The notes beneath the pieces are model-generated. The model searched no databases, was not told the origin of the DNA, and saw only the letters and a list, made by a program, of their open reading frames with translations. Positions 23,366-35,937 of a DNA stretch of 64,000 nucleotides are shown here, one piece after another (the first letter of the stretch is position 1; every line of letters begins with the position of its first letter). This stretch comes from Synaphobranchus kaupii (taxonomy: Eukaryota > Chordata > Actinopteri > Anguilliformes > Synaphobranchidae), in NCBI GenBank assembly GCA_029718625.1, contig CM056380.1, positions 104,351,893 through 104,415,892 of the forward strand, in the 5' to 3' direction. Made by a program: the position numbers and the translations under genes.

Positions 23366-23506
23366 GTCTCCCAGCTCCTCCCAAATGTCTTTCGTGAGAA
23401 TGTGCTCCACATTTACTGGAAGAATCCAATATGGAATGAGAACAAAATTGCAGAGCTCAAGAAAAAGGCAAAAAAGTGGTGTAAGAAGAAGGGCTACAAA
23501 GAATAA
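23366..23506 (+). CDS. samhd1: SAMHD1-like last exon H with stop
   Basis: Acceptor CCCTAG, phase 0. It encodes VSQLLPNVFRENVLHIYWK, then an unusually Lys-rich end (KIAELKKKAKKW, CKKKGYKE) and TAA at 23504-23506. The VSQLLP start is diagnostic for SAMHD1. The protein ends where human SAMHD1 still has a tail of some 50-60 residues. That tail holds the CDK site T592 and the segment bound by lentiviral Vpx. This copy therefore lacks both in the exons visible here. Confidence 0.92.
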   Translation, partial: VSQLLPNVFRENVLHIYWKNPIWNENKIAELKKKAKKWCKKKGYKE

Positions 23507-24309
23507 CAATCAGATACAATGTTAGTGTCTGAATAATCATCAGCCTGGCATTTTGACACAAGGCCAATAATACATGCTTTATACACCATTGCAGAGAAAA
23601 GGCTAGGGAAAAAAATATGACAAAGATCTGAAATTCATTATGCACTGACAAAAAAAAGACACAATTTTGAAAAACGTAAACACATGCATCTGTACTCAAG
23701 TAACAGATGAAAATGGCTATCACAATTCCTGTCTTCCTGGTGAAGAGAAGGGTGTTTTCAGAAGGATGTTTTCACACTAGTATAATCACAGTAATAGAGA
23801 AAAGATCTCTACACATATATATTCATAGTACAATCATACCAATTGAAATGTATATAAAATTCTCTAAATCCTCAAGAGCCAGAGAAGTAGCGGTCTGCAG
23901 CCTCTTTAACCACTCGGAAGGCCTCGGTTTATCTCTGTCAGCCAACGCGAACCAGAGACAAAATATATTAGCTTGTGTGTACGTGCCTCCCTTCTATCTA
24001 TCTTCTCTCTGACACTGCAGGCCTGTGGCCTCTGACACGCTTACATCCCAGGCGCAAGGCCCATCTTATCGCAAGAGAGCCAGAAGAGACACTCCTGAAA
24101 ACGAGACCACTCTTATTTTTACAATTTTCATTTATGATAAACAACTAACTTCTTTTTATTTTTTCTGGTGTCTAGAAGTTATATGATGTTGGGGAAAAAA
24201 TGATTAGCTGAAACTGTAACAGTGATTAATTTCATGCCATGCCAATTATTTACATCAGATCAATTATTTTATGTTTTGTTTTCACTCAACTTGACTTTCC
24301 AATCTGTAA

Positions 24310-24315
24310 AATAAA
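24310..24315 (+). terminator. Candidate samhd1 polyadenylation signal
   Basis: AATAAA about 800 bp after the stop codon, in AT-rich DNA. Plausible but not unique; no transcript evidence. Confidence 0.4.
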
Positions 24316-25700
24316 CAGTAATTATAACAATAACAATTTTCCATTTTTTAAATATTAACCATTTTTATTTTACCTGTAATTCTGAAATGATATTACATAG
24401 TATGAATTATCCCATAATGGCTACGTGCAATTGGTAGGCTGGAGGCTATTGTCATTTCAATGCAGTTCGTACCTCGCATTCTCCTTTGTAAGGTACGATT
24501 CGCGGGAGGGGCTCGCCTCATGCCTTGTAAAAAGAAGAAACTATGTGCTCACATTCATACTGGCTAATAGTTATTTTGCCGGGGTAATGCGACCAATGGC
24601 TCTGCGAGAATCTTAGCTTTTAAAACTTTTATTAAAGATGTTAAGAAATGTTTATTTTATTACGGTTTGATGGAGAGGATTACTTTCCGTACCGCGGGCG
24701 CACTGCTCGGTCTCAGAGGATGTCAAATCACCAAGGCAAGGATGCAAGGCAAGGATGGGGGAAAATGGAAATAATTACTTTTCTTATGTATGCCCCTGCT
24801 GTCCCCTAGTGGCCACTGACAGCGTCTCGCGGAATCACGCGCGCCAGAAGCGAAATCATACCGGAAGCGCGCGCCACTCGCGTCTGCGCTTCTCAGATAC
24901 GGATTTATACAGTATTTTTTTCGGAGCAAAATGGGCTACGTTACTTGTAACATAATATCGTAATTTTTCAGGTACAAAAAAAAACAAGAAGCTATAGCAC
25001 ACTTGTCAAACCCGCCATGGAAGGTTTTAAATCATAGACATAAAACGAACATAAGTTATTAGCTTACACCAAAAAGTCTGCGAAAAAGTTCAGAAGCATT
25101 TTAACAGTGTAACAGGAGGTATATTTTTTAGAGAAATTAAATCATGGGGTTAAAAATAGATTTTAATAACATAGCAGCAATTAACACATGTATAGCCACA
25201 CCTAATGATGATGGCTATAGGTGCAAAACTATATTTCGAAAACAATACCTGCACCATGAACACCTATTTTAACCACATAATGCTGATTGCGGTTTAAATA
25301 GTATAGGTAGGTCTATGCAAAACTATCCCTGAGAACGCTTTCAACTTTCAACTATCGTAACAACGGGATTCGTTTATGCATAGTCATGCATAGAAACGTC
25401 CTCGTTTTCAGTAAAGTATCGCATACACTTTACGAAAAAAGCACAACCTGCAATAACAAATAATTTAACAAAAGCTGAGCTTTATGATCGTTTAATTTCC
25501 ATGAATATTTTCGGAATTAGAGTGCGGAGAACGAAGAGCACATGTACTATCCACAATTATAATGTTGATTAAAATGTGCACAATTTTGCGATGCAAGTTA
25601 AAATAATTTAATTACTTGCCTAATACCATAATTGAGGAGAGCTGGCTACATTTGATGGCAATGAGTAATTTGTGAATTGAACACTGATGTAGCCTATTGC
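24316..25700. other. Intergenic, no gene seen
   Basis: AT-rich, apart from a CpG-rich patch at about 24660-24900 (several CGCG words) that could be a repeat end or a small promoter-like island. No coding or structural feature was recognised. Confidence 0.6.
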
Positions 25701-25797
25701 AGACCTGCCAACCTTGGGAAAATATTTTGAGTACCACAATAGTGTAACGCCCACACGCTTTCACACCACTTCGCTTTGCACACGGTCATACCTAATA

Positions 25798-26128
25798 TTT
25801 CATTATATGATGTGTGCTTAAACTGATAATCATAAGTGAATTGCATTCAATTATTTTATTATTAAATTAAAATGGAAATCATGTACACTATCAGTCAAAG
25901 GTTTGAGTACACCTGCATAAAACCATTTTTATACGTTTTGTTTTGTATATTGTAACATATGTTTTAATTGTCAAGTATTTACAGAAACTTGTGTTGCGAT
26001 GTAAAACATTGTCAATTATGAATAAAACCAAGTTTCTGGGCATGATTTCCATTTTTATTTAATAATTAAATAATTGAATGCAATTCACTTATGATTATCA
26101 GCTTATATAAGCACACATCATATAATGA
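25798..26128. repeat. Long palindrome (arms about 85 bp)
   Basis: CATTATATGATGTGTGCTTA on the left is matched by its complement at the right (AAGCACACATCATATAATG). The arms enclose about 150 bp with a Tc1-terminus-like TCAGTCAAAGGTTTGAGTAC. A foldback element inserted in the hAT is the likely reading. Confidence 0.75.
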
Positions 26129-26196
26129 AAAAAAATTGTATTCAACTGACAAACTATCAAGGAATGTATGTTGGTTTTAGCTAAATTATTACCTGA

Positions 26197-26400
26197 AGCT
26201 CCTTGGTGGCTGATGTCAACATCATAATTGCACAATGTGCAAAATGCATGGTGAGGCATTTTTGAGGGGCAGAGACACGGCCATTGCTCCTGATATTTAG
26301 TGAGGAACTTCTGGGGCGCATGCACTCGCTTCTTTTTAGTAACGTTAGGTCTGCTGCTCTCTCTCTCCGTGTCAGTATGCTCGTCGTCATCGGACATCAT
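26197..26400 (-). CDS. hAT transposase first exon with zinc finger
   Basis: From ATG at 26400: MMSDDDEHTDTERESS, then a basic stretch (TKKKRVHAPQKF) and the finger KYQEQWPCL..HAFCTLCNYDVDISHQG. In hAT transposases this pattern (W-P, then C-x2-C, then a D-I-S word) marks the N-terminal zinc finger, whose His ligands lie in the next exon. The exon ends at a GTAATA donor. No downstream exon is present toward 25702, so the gene is a remnant. Confidence 0.7.
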
Positions 26401-26892
26401 GATGACTAGTATCTACCTGCAAGGCTGGTCGGGTGACAGGCTGCAATAATAGTAATTATTTGCTACGTTAGCATCAGTTTATCACACCGTAGCCTTAAGT
26501 CTCGTAACGAGGCTAATCATGTCGTATGCGAGTTACGACAAACTAGCGAACAACAAAGTTACCGAACATGTTTAGCAATGTTTCATATGATAACATTACG
26601 GTCACATTTCAGATATTTTTGTGCTTGATTATTACTCCCCCACATCCCATTTTACCTCAGCAATGCAATGCAACGTACGCCTCGGTCAATGATAAAGTAA
26701 CGTTACCGCATCAGTGGATGTTTGTGAGTGAGAAGATTTGGGTCGGGGAGGGGCTAGTCTCGTCCCCAGCCTGTATGCGAGAGCTCAGCCGAACTCACTC
26801 GAGTCGATTCCGAGACTAGGGAGGGGATAACGTTACAGAAGCACAAGAGGAGGGATGTAATTTAAATACCGAATACATGTATATGTATAAGT

Positions 26893-26914
26893 AATATATA
26901 TATATATATATATA
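26893..26914. repeat. (TA)n tract used as Tc1 target
   Basis: TA repeats stand on both sides of the Tc1 at 26915-28445 (also 28446-28484), as expected for TA-targeting insertion into a TA microsatellite. Confidence 0.9.
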
Positions 26915-28445
26915 CACTACTCACAAAAAGTTAGGGATATTTGGCTTTCGGGTGAAATTTATGGAAAATGTAAGTTCACGCTACAGTGATATTATACGTA
27001 TCATGAAAGTAGGGCATTTAAGTAGAAGCATGCAATGGTGATTTCCTCATCTCAAACAATTTATTGAAACAAAAGCCAACAACAGTGGTGGGTATACCAC
27101 AACAAAAATGTCAATGTCTCAGTAACTTGTCATGTGCCCTTGAGCATCAATTACAGCTTGACAACGACGTCTCATGCTGTTCACAAGTCGACTTATTGTC
27201 TGCTGAGGCATGGCATCCCACTCTTCTTGAAGGGCAGCCCTCAGGTCATTGAGGTTCTGGGGTACAGAGTTACGAGCCTCTACACGGTGAGTCAGCTGAT
27301 CCCATAGGTTTTCTATGGGATTCAGGTCTGGAGAAAGTGCAGGCCACTCCATTTGAGGTACCCCAGTCTCCAGCAGCCTTTCCCTAATGATGCGACCTCG
27401 ATGAGCTGGAGCATTGTCGTCCATGAAGATGAAATTAGGCCTGTGTTGTTCATGCAGGGGCACAATGACTGGATTAATGATGTTATTCAGGTAGTATGGG
27501 CTTGTCACTGTACCATTCACAAAGTGTAGGGCAGTTCTGTATTGACTAGACACACCTGTCCACACTGTAACACCGCCACCACCAAAGGGTCGTCTGGTGA
27601 CAACAGTGGCTGATGCATAGCGCTCTCCTTGACGTCTCCAACATCGTTGGCGGCCATCATTTCTGCTCAACGTGAATCGACTTTCATCAGAGAACAGCAC
27701 TGAGGCCCACTGGTCCCTCGTCCAGCGTAAATGCTCCCTGGCCCATGCAAGACGATGACGCCTGTGCCTGGTGGTGTGGTCAGGTACCCTTGCAGGTCGT
27801 CTAGCACGCAGACCACGCTGATGTAAACGGTTTCGAATGGTCTGACGTGACACTTGGGTGCCTCTCACCTCCCTTAAATGTGCCTGGAGTTGAGTGGCAT
27901 TCATCATCCGGTTCCGCAGGGCACTGTTCACAATGAAGCGGTCATCAGTGTGGGATGTGGCCAAAGGACGTCCACTTCTATGCCTTTCTGTGACTCTTCC
28001 AGTCTCTCTGTATCTCTGTTGCAACCTGCTGATGACACTCTGTGACACTCTAAGCTCAGTGGCCACTTCCCTCTGAGAACATCCTGTTTGAAGCCTCGCA
28101 ATGGCGAGGTACTATTGATCAATTGTTAGGTGTCGTCTTGGTCTCATGATGTCAAAATGTGAACAGCATGATGAAGAGGACTGTTTAAATACCAATTCTA
28201 ATTGAACCAGGAAATTTATTGGTCGATTCATGGATCAAACACCTGTTGTGAATTTTGCCGTTTAGCTCCTTGTTAGAGAACAGCAAGTTGTGCAAAAAGT
28301 ACTGAAACATTGAATAGTTGGACATGTGCATTCAAAAGTTTAGAGAAGGTCAAATTAATTTCACCTGTAAAGGTTATAGTGCATTTTAGGTTCATCCTGA
28401 AATTTCACCCGAAAGCCGAATATCCCTAACTTTTTGTGAGTAGTG
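26915..28445 (-). mobile_element. Tc1-like transposon, near intact
   Basis: Both ends carry CACTACTCACAAAAAGTT (inverted), followed by AGGGATATT. TA flanks both sides. The single transposase frame spans almost the whole interior. The size of about 1.53 kb is normal for Tc1. Confidence 0.92.
27119..28147 (-). pseudogene. Tc1 transposase with a single early nonsense codon
   Basis: The frame begins at an ATG near 28147 (MRPRRHLTIDQ), hits TAG at about codon 12 (near 28114), and is then open to the natural end at 27119. After the stop it shows the helix-turn-helix ([19 protein letters not shown]), GRP linker, and the DD34E core: [17 protein letters not shown] and NPIENLWD. The C-terminus is the usual SMRRRCQAV. 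All three catalytic acids are kept. As sequenced the nonsense codon would block translation from the natural start, though an internal start is conceivable. Confidence 0.9.
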
Positions 28446-28585
28446 TATATATATATATACACAGTATATACAGTATATATATTATTTTTTAATTTGTGTA
28501 GTTTCAGCTGGAATTTCATACCTGTGTATTTTGACCAAGAATTGCGTGGTTGGTACACAAAATGCGTGCAGGTTGGCAGGTCTGC

Positions 28586-30745
28586 TATTGGTAATCAAGG
28601 AAACTGATTGAAAAATGATTGAGACCAATAATCAATTTAAGGGGAAGTTATCTGCCTCCTCAATTTTCAGCTCAGGAGCCGCCACTGCTATATAACATTC
28701 TTATTTATTTGGCAGTAACAGATTGTAGGCCTTCACTATGGTGGGCCTAATTGGACTACGCCACCCTCTGTTTACTGAGGGGAGGGACCTCTGCAGCTCA
28801 TGCAAACCAATTCATACAAATACTCTCCTTTAATCAATCAGGCAACCAACAGGGATGTGAATCAATTGCTGGTACAAGCAGTTTTATTACAATCAAAACA
28901 TACCAAGTTGAGACAGAGAAGGAGGGAGAGAAGGGAGAGAAGGGAGAGAAAATCCAAAGCAGGCTACAGTTCTCGACACTACAAGGCAGGAGAAAAGAGA
29001 GGGTGGACTGTGAAACACACACAAGAGAAGAGAAGTGAAACGCACTTCAATAAAGCACATTACATACCAACCACCTCACCAGTGCCCACCTGGCTTCAGT
29101 GCTCCAAGGCTGTAGCCCACCGTGGTAAAAGAGCTTCGTTAGGTAGCAGCTAAAAGAATCAAAGAATGTCAGGCTATAAAAACAATAATAATAATAATAA
29201 TAATAATAATACCCTCGTATTGCAGTTATAGCTATTTCAGGTGATATACGGACACAAATCAAAACCAAACAAAGATACAAACAAAATTCCAAAGTAAACG
29301 GTAATTGGCGCTTGATCCTGTGAACAGAAATAACACTATAAGCGCGATATCTTTAAGTAGTTTTTATACCATTTAAAACAAAACCCCCGAATGAATGATT
29401 TACCTTTTTAATTCAAATATGCTCCCAATGGGGGCAGCGTCCGCACGACAAATTAGTTGGGAACTTCCGTGTGAGACTCATGCATTTGGCTTCCAAATAC
29501 TTTAAAAAAAAAAAAAGGACAACGGCGACCTAAAAATATAAAAACAAACAGCGAATTCCTCAGAGGTTTACGTTAAATGACACGCTAACAAATCTGGTGG
29601 CTAACAAACTTACGAAAACCATTCAAAATACCTTGTTATAGAAGTTGCCGTCTGCACAATGTAGCCACTTAACTTGCTACTCCAAGGCAATGCAATCAAC
29701 ACCATTGGATCTCTATGGATAAAAACAGCGTCTTACTTATCATACATTTACATAAGATTATTACTACACCAATAAAATATAAGTTAAATACCTTAAAATC
29801 CGTGTTTTTCCCACGAGACTCATTCAATGGCCACGGACTTTCTAAAAACTCACGTCTACCCTTGACCTCTATTTATAGGAACTAGGATGATGGTAATTGT
29901 AGTCCTACTGACGATGCTTTACCTTAAACCCGCTGCAAGATGCAATGCTTATCCATGCCCACTGAAGTGATAATACATGTTTAATGTAGTTTTAATAACC
30001 GATGTTCATATCCCATCTCGATTTAAAATTAATATCAGCGAAGCGAGTAGGCTATTATTTAACAATAACAAGAGATTATAGGTTGGTGATCGATTACGTA
30101 TATATTAATTCTGATTTAATGACATGGTTATTAGCAACCCCCTCTTTGGATAGTTTATTTGTTTGGCCTAATAACTGGCCTAAAAATGTGAATAATCTCA
30201 ATGTTGCATTTTTAATAAGGTAATTTATTACATGACACTGGGGAAGGCATATGAGTTACTTGTTGTAGGCTGTATGGATAGATAAAATAACACAAAGCAT
30301 CGTATTGGTTTTTGGTGTGTGATGAATATTTTTCCTTTTTATTTCAGGTAGGTAGAGAAAATAATGGAAATAAATAGGTGCATATATGTGCTATACACAC
30401 CCACATACAAATGCAAACATAATACACAGTGTAGGTCCGAAACTAATCCCGTAAATTCAATTCTCCGCTTCTGGTGCGCTGGGCCTTTAAAAGCCTGCTT
30501 TTCCACCTTGGCAGATTGCTTGATAGCGAAACTCGTGCGTGTTTAGTGCGATCAAGGAATAAGCTAAATGGAGTATGATCAATATTATCCGGACTAACCA
30601 TTAGCCTATGAGTTCCCGGTAATTCCCGACAGGGCTGTTATTTTACAAAATATATGTGGTTAAATTTCGTTAAAAGGACCTGCAACAGCTGAGAATAAGC
30701 TATCAATGGCTTCCGTCTCACCTAAGAAAACGCCAAATTAGCCTG
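28586..30745. other. No gene seen; purine-rich and AAT simple repeats
   Basis: 28915-28955 has a GGGAGAGAA-type tandem tract and 29180-29212 an (AAT)n tract. 28740-29160 reads like an old LTR or leader but has no defensible borders. The remainder is AT-rich with no recognisable coding segment. Confidence 0.6.
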
Positions 30746-30749
30746 GGCC

Positions 30750-32073
30750 CCGTTTCCCAAAAGGATCTTAGATAAAGACCATCTTAGGCTATTTTGTTTT
30801 AATATTAGTTTCATTGTTTGGTTTTTGTAATTAGGTTTTTGTCTTTTTCCCTCTATTTTTATTATTTGTTTTATGTAATATCAGTAAATATTAATCATTT
30901 TAATCATGAAATGCAGACAACACAAACACAAAACACCCGGAAATGGACTGGACCCTAATGCACGACTCGAACACAGGAATGCCTAAACTCAATATTTTAT
31001 TGTTGATCAGGGTAGTCCTGAGCAAGGGGAGAAAGGCAAAAGGTGGTTAACGTTCCAAACCGGAACTGGATGAGCAAGACAGACAACAGAGCACGTAGCT
31101 CTTAATAAATTATGCTTCGACCAATTCTCCTGAAGCATAGGGAGAACATAGATGACAGACAGTCCAGGAATGAGGCAGCGGGGGAGTAGTGGCAGCAGGA
31201 GAGGCCAGGTAAAGAGATGGAGACGGACAACCAGTTTGGTGGAGCAGGGGATGAGCAGGAGCGGGAGCAGATGTGCAGGACAGTGGAGCGGAGTCCGGGC
31301 AGGACGCAGGCGTTGCAGCATGGCAGCGGCAGTAGTGGCACAGCAGCAGCAGGGCGGCAGCAGCGACAGCAGAGGCAGAAGCGACAGCACATCAACAGCA
31401 ACCGCAACACTGGCAGTCGGCGGGCACAGCCGCAGAGTGGAGGAACAGGAGCCCAGGCTGCATGCACACACGTCAGGTGGAAGGCAGGGAAACCGCAACA
31501 CAGGCAGGGATAACAAACGACTGCAGGCTGGCAGACTGAAGCAGACAAAGTTAGTATAGCGAGGCAGGAATATTGAACAGCGGGAAGCGCCGTTCCAGAC
31601 AGGAGCAGACTTCGACTTTAACAGACTGGTAAGGCGAATTACACCGGTACCGAACAAGACTCAGATTTAACTGATTAGAATGGATACAAGGACTCAAGAC
31701 AGACCAGAGGTTTTAGACAAAGAGCATTAACGAACTGGCACAGGACAGAGAACACCGGGTGACTAAATGCAAACATTAATTGGTATCAATTAGGTGCGGC
31801 GTGCGAATGTATGCGAGAGTGATTAACAGAGCGGAGAGTGTGGAATGCATGCGAAACGGGGAAATGGGATAGGCTGAGAGAAGTGAAGTGAAACAGAGTG
31901 ACACAAAGGGGAAACCACGCCCAACCTGCAGCAAGAGGGAAATGGACTATGGAGAGACGAACACGAGACAGGGGGAGAGGGAAAACACGGGAAACAATAT
32001 GACGGGAGTGAGAACATCACAACACTCTTAAGATGATCTTAACTCTAAGATGCTTTTTCGCAAATGGGGCCCT
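30750..32073. repeat. MITE split by an LTR-like unit
   Basis: GGGCCCCGTTTCCCAAAAGG (about 30746) and its imperfect complement ending CGCAAATGGGGCCC (about 32072) are typical ends of a short fish MITE with CATCTTAAG-like words inside. The middle (about 30795-32015) looks like a minus-strand LTR, with AATAAAATATTGAG and the word GTCGTGCATTAGGGTCC. Its borders and target duplication could not be fixed. Confidence 0.5.
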
Positions 32074-32204
32074 GCTTGTTCAACGAATTTTGTTTGATTA
32101 TGCAATGAAAATGTCAAACATCAATTCCATCAGGCTGTTCTCATGGATTTCTCGAAGTTATTTTCAAAACTCAAATGTCCGTCTATTGCAGTGCGCGAGT
32201 TTTC

Positions 32205-32280
32205 CATTGAATGACAATTCGCGCATTAGGTGTAAATGACAATTCACGCATTAGGTGTAAATGACAATTTGCGCATTAGG
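32205..32280. repeat. 25-bp tandem repeat, about three copies
   Basis: AATGACAATTCGCGCATT plus AGGTGTA repeats nearly exactly three times. The last copy is the insertion point of the solo LTR. Confidence 0.9.
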
Positions 32281-33804
32281 TGTTACGAACCCGGAACGAG
32301 ACGAACCCAAGTGCAACGACCAGGAGACAGATTCACAAAAAGGGGGGTTTATTAAATTAAGTGTTGGGGTAGTCCCAACACTGTACAGAAAAGGCAAAAC
32401 ACAATATTACGCTGGAACAGCAAGGAAGCCCGGGACGGGCTGCTCCAAGCCGGAGCTGGGCTGGCAGGTCTGGAACGTTCGTTCCAAGCCGGAACTGGAC
32501 TGGACTGGAACTGGACCGGGAGGTCCACTTTGGGAATTAGGATCTGGAACGGAATGTTCCAAACCGGAACTGGACTGGACTGGAACTGGACCGGGAAGTC
32601 CACACTGGAATCAGGATCTGGAACGGGTGTGTTCCAAACCGGAACTGGACTGGACTGGAACTGGACCGGGAGGTCCACACTGGAATCAGGGTCTGGAACG
32701 GATTTGTTCCAAACCGGAACTGGACAGGACTGGAACTGGACCGGGAGGTCACACTGGAATCAGGGTCTGGAACGGATTTGTTCCAAACCGGAACTGGACT
32801 GGACTGGAACTGGACCGGGAGGTCCACACGGGAAGCAGGGTCTGGAACGGATTGTTCCAAACCGGAACTGGACTGGACAGGTAGGTGCACGGCTCACACC
32901 TGGACTGGACTGGACTAGCTGGGGAGCGGCTCACTACGGCAGGACAGGAACTGGACCGGAATGACTGCACCGGTACAGAACAAAACAAAGCAGGTGGGGT
33001 TAGTGCAAGGGAAGGCACGGAAATGACCGGGAGGTTCTCACGGAGGTGCAGGGCTTGAGAGGTAGGTGGTTGGTGAAGCACGGCAGGGCTGGGTAGTGTG
33101 GCGTAGCTGCGGTAGGTCCGGAAGGAGCTGACTGGTCTCCAGAGCTCCCGGAACCGGAACCGAAGAACTAGTTGGCTTCTTCGGCCGGACAGGAACAACT
33201 GGAGGGTAGCCAGGTAACACGCCAATCCGGAGCCTACACGAGCTGGAGGTGGAGGTACCGCAACACACACAACGAAAACGGGGGGAAACGAACACTGCCA
33301 CGGGAGAATGGGAGCTGGGTTAGATGGAGGAGAGGGGAAACAGGTTAGCTGCATGCACCACAAGAAATGACTTGGAGGATAACTACCAGACTGTAGTTAG
33401 GAGCGGAACTCTAGCTGCAAGGGGATAATATCCCACAACCAAGCGAGTAGTTCTTTGAACGCGACCAGGCAAACAACGAGCATTAACACCGCGTGACGAT
33501 AGTTAACGAACTGGCGCCGACTGGCAGCCAGCCGAAGGAATAAATAGTGAGGTTAATGACAGAACTAAACAAGGAACAGGTGTGGAAAATAAACGGGAGT
33601 GATTAAGAAACACCAGGTGAGGAAATGCATGCAACGAGGGGGGACGGAGTGAAAAGGCGGAAGTAAGACAACCAGACGAACAAGACAGAGAAGGAAACGC
33701 CCAGACCACAGCAGCGGGGAAAACACGGACAAAAGGATCCAACATGACACGGAGGGAAAACAGGAATATACAGAAAACGAACAGGAAGGGAGCGGAACAT
33801 TACA
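32281..33804 (-). mobile_element. Solo LTR (1.5 kb) with TTAGG target duplication
   Basis: Starts TGTTACGAACCCGG and ends GGAACATTACA. The direct repeat TTAGG stands on both sides (32276-32280 and 33805-33809). On the minus strand the TTAATAAACC word near the end gives a polyadenylation signal, and CTATTTATT near 33540 a TATA-like box. No gag or pol sequence is present. Six 75-bp tandem units lie at 32491-32880. Confidence 0.85.
32491..32880. repeat. Six tandem 75-bp units in the LTR
   Basis: Units start GGAACTGGACTGGACTGG at 32491, 32566, 32641, 32716, 32790 and 32864; spacing is 75, 75, 75, 74 and 74. The apparent open frames here (repeated WTGTGPG or its reverse) are artefacts of the repeat. 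Confidence 0.92.
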
Positions 33805-33809
33805 TTAGG

Positions 33810-34404
33810 CTTGATATAGGTGTTATCAGCTCCTTTTTAATGGATAGCCATTGTCCCGTACCATCACACATCGCCTGGATGTTGATGGAGTGTGCTGAGA
33901 GCAATGTAATGTGGCATCGTTTCCCTTCGCCGAGGGAAAGGTATGTGGACCTATGGAACCTTTTATTATTATGCATTTTTGATATAGCCTACACAATAAT
34001 AATATTTCACATTGTGATCTAGATATTTTAGTAATGCTTGTGCGCGCCCCTGTGTGTAACAGACAGGAGGGTACGCGCGTTGTGCACACGCCTATGTAGA
34101 CGCACTTATATGCGCCGTTAAAATAACATGTAAACAACTGCGACATGACTTTAGACCAGGTTTGTGGTGGTTCTAGCGCAAGCGCTTTCTGCTGGCTCAA
34201 GATAGCAATACGCCAAAAAGAATCCTAGCCACTCCTCATCTTAAGACCAACACGCCCAGTTCACTTGTAATGGGCGCAAGAATACATGGTAGTTAAAGGA
34301 CGTAAGCGTTAGGCGTATAATGAACCTAGCGCCGGGTGTAAGATAGCAAAGACACTTGCGTTTGGGTTAGCGCCGCTTTGCGCCGGATGTAAGATAGGGC
34401 CCCT
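33810..34404. repeat. Right part of a MITE ending GATAGGGCCCCT
   Basis: 34300-34404 is the inverted counterpart of the sequence at 63925-64000 (GGGGCCCTATCTTACACC). The rest of this stretch is non-coding. The left end may be the GGGGCCC near 32066 with the solo LTR nested, which I could not confirm. Confidence 0.6.
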
Positions 34405-35828
34405 AGTCTCTTTGGCTATGCAGTTGCTTTTTCCCGCTTCTCTCCTGCCTTGGCCTGACTGCGACTTTCTTGTTAACAATGTATTGCTTTGTGATACAAC
34501 CTAATAAATGTGTGGGAAGTGCTCCACCTCAGATTCCGAACGAGAATAATGAAAAAAAATAGGAAACACGCCAGAAAACTGTGCCGAAAATAACTACTGA
34601 ACAATGTGTCAACAATAGCCAAATGGAATTTGGATTGGATTGTAATCGTGAATAAAGACAAACATCCCGGAATCTTCTTCACAGCTTGCCGTGGCTTTCC
34701 AAGCAGAGGGAGAGTAATGTTACCTTGTCAGGCTGGCACATAGGCCATAGAAAAATATGGAGGAAGTGATGACAGTGTCACCCGTTCATGTCATGTCCAC
34801 CACTGGCGATTTTGTGAAGGGTAATGAGACCCTGAAGAAGTAGGTGGCTTTTCGGCACCAGGCCACTAAACAAGATAAGTCTGCCTGAGGTAAATTATGA
34901 TTTAGAAATTATTGAGTTTACACTGGTAGGCTACCTTCATTTATAACAGTTATCTCTGTGGCCATTGCAATGCAATCAGTCAGTTATACTGAGGGATCAA
35001 CTAGTTAATAAAGTCAGCCAATATTCAGCCCACCAGTGTTTAATGAACCTATGCACTGCTTGTAGTTCTTACTGATATTGATGCCAATTGCCCATACATG
35101 AGACCAGTAGGTCCGACTACTGTTTTTGACAAAGCTGAAATGTTATTTTGTAAATTGTCCGCATTTATTTTGAAATGCCCCTGGAGTTTAGTCAGTGGGG
35201 GTCGTAAGTAATAACGGCAATAACAGCATATGTGTAACAGAGTTTGAGCATAGCTACAGGATCAGCGGGGTGTTGTCTTTACAACTAGAGGGAATAGACT
35301 GTATACACTATCTGCTTTAAAAATATGGCCATCTCTGCTTCATAAACAAGTAGATTTGGGATCCTACTTCATATGTACTGGGTAGCCTAAATCAGTGGGG
35401 ATTCTGATATTCCAGCAAAGAAAAAAACCTACATCTACGTGCCTCAGCACTGCCATTAAATTAATTACAGCGCTGTGAACATTACAGATTGCCAAGCATT
35501 TACAACAACAACTGTTTGTACTGACTAGTTTGGTAACTATACAGCCACTGACAGTAAAATGTAACAGTGTGTGGTTATGAGAGAGGTCAAGGAAGGAGAG
35601 GACAGACAGAAGAAGAGAACAGCAGAGAAAGAGAGAACATGGAGGGAAAACACTATACTGAAGTCCATGCCTGTAGACTGAAATGAAGAGGGAATCAAGC
35701 CGTGACAGAGGAACAAATCTATTTTTGGGTGCCTGCAAAAGCACATCGGGACGAGTGAAGGACTTTCATGCAACACGCTCCTATCATCCACCCCTTGGCT
35801 GTCCGTAGCCATCCAAACAATTCAAATG

Positions 35829-35848
35829 CAAAACGCACACACACGCGC

Positions 35849-35885
<37 letters not shown>

Positions 35886-35894
35886 GTCTACTGC

Positions 35895-35935
<41 letters not shown>
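35829..35935. repeat. (CA)n-(TG)n microsatellite pair
   Basis: A CA/CG tract and a TG tract are separated by about 20 bp around ATATATAT, so the pair can form a hairpin. Confidence 0.95.

Positions 35936-35937
<2 letters not shown>

Larger units (their letters stand above)
25702..28584 (-). mobile_element. hAT-type transposon with nested Tc1
   Basis: Inverted ends CAGACCTGCCAACC (25702) and GGTTGGCAGGTCTG (28584). The flanks share CTATTG but not a clean 8-bp duplication. It carries a minus-strand exon with a zinc-finger of the hAT type (26197-26400), a palindrome (25798-26128) and a Tc1 element (26915-28445). The remaining transposase exons are missing. Confidence 0.75.

Noticed and set aside
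31007..31657. 216-codon Cys/Leu-rich minus-strand frame
   Set aside because: Low-complexity CAG/GCA-rich DNA in an LTR-like unit; no domain, and opposite frames are open as well.
32261..32964. Long open frames on both strands (repeated WTGTGPG and PVQFQSSPVP words)
   Set aside because: They come from the 75-bp tandem units of a non-coding LTR; unit lengths that are multiples of three keep frames open on both strands.
34757..34835. Short ATG frame (24 codons) as a conserved microprotein
   Set aside because: No promoter, family or splice support; length is within chance.
35829..35935. CRISPR-like or regulatory repeat array
   Set aside because: Plain CA/TG microsatellite without spacers.
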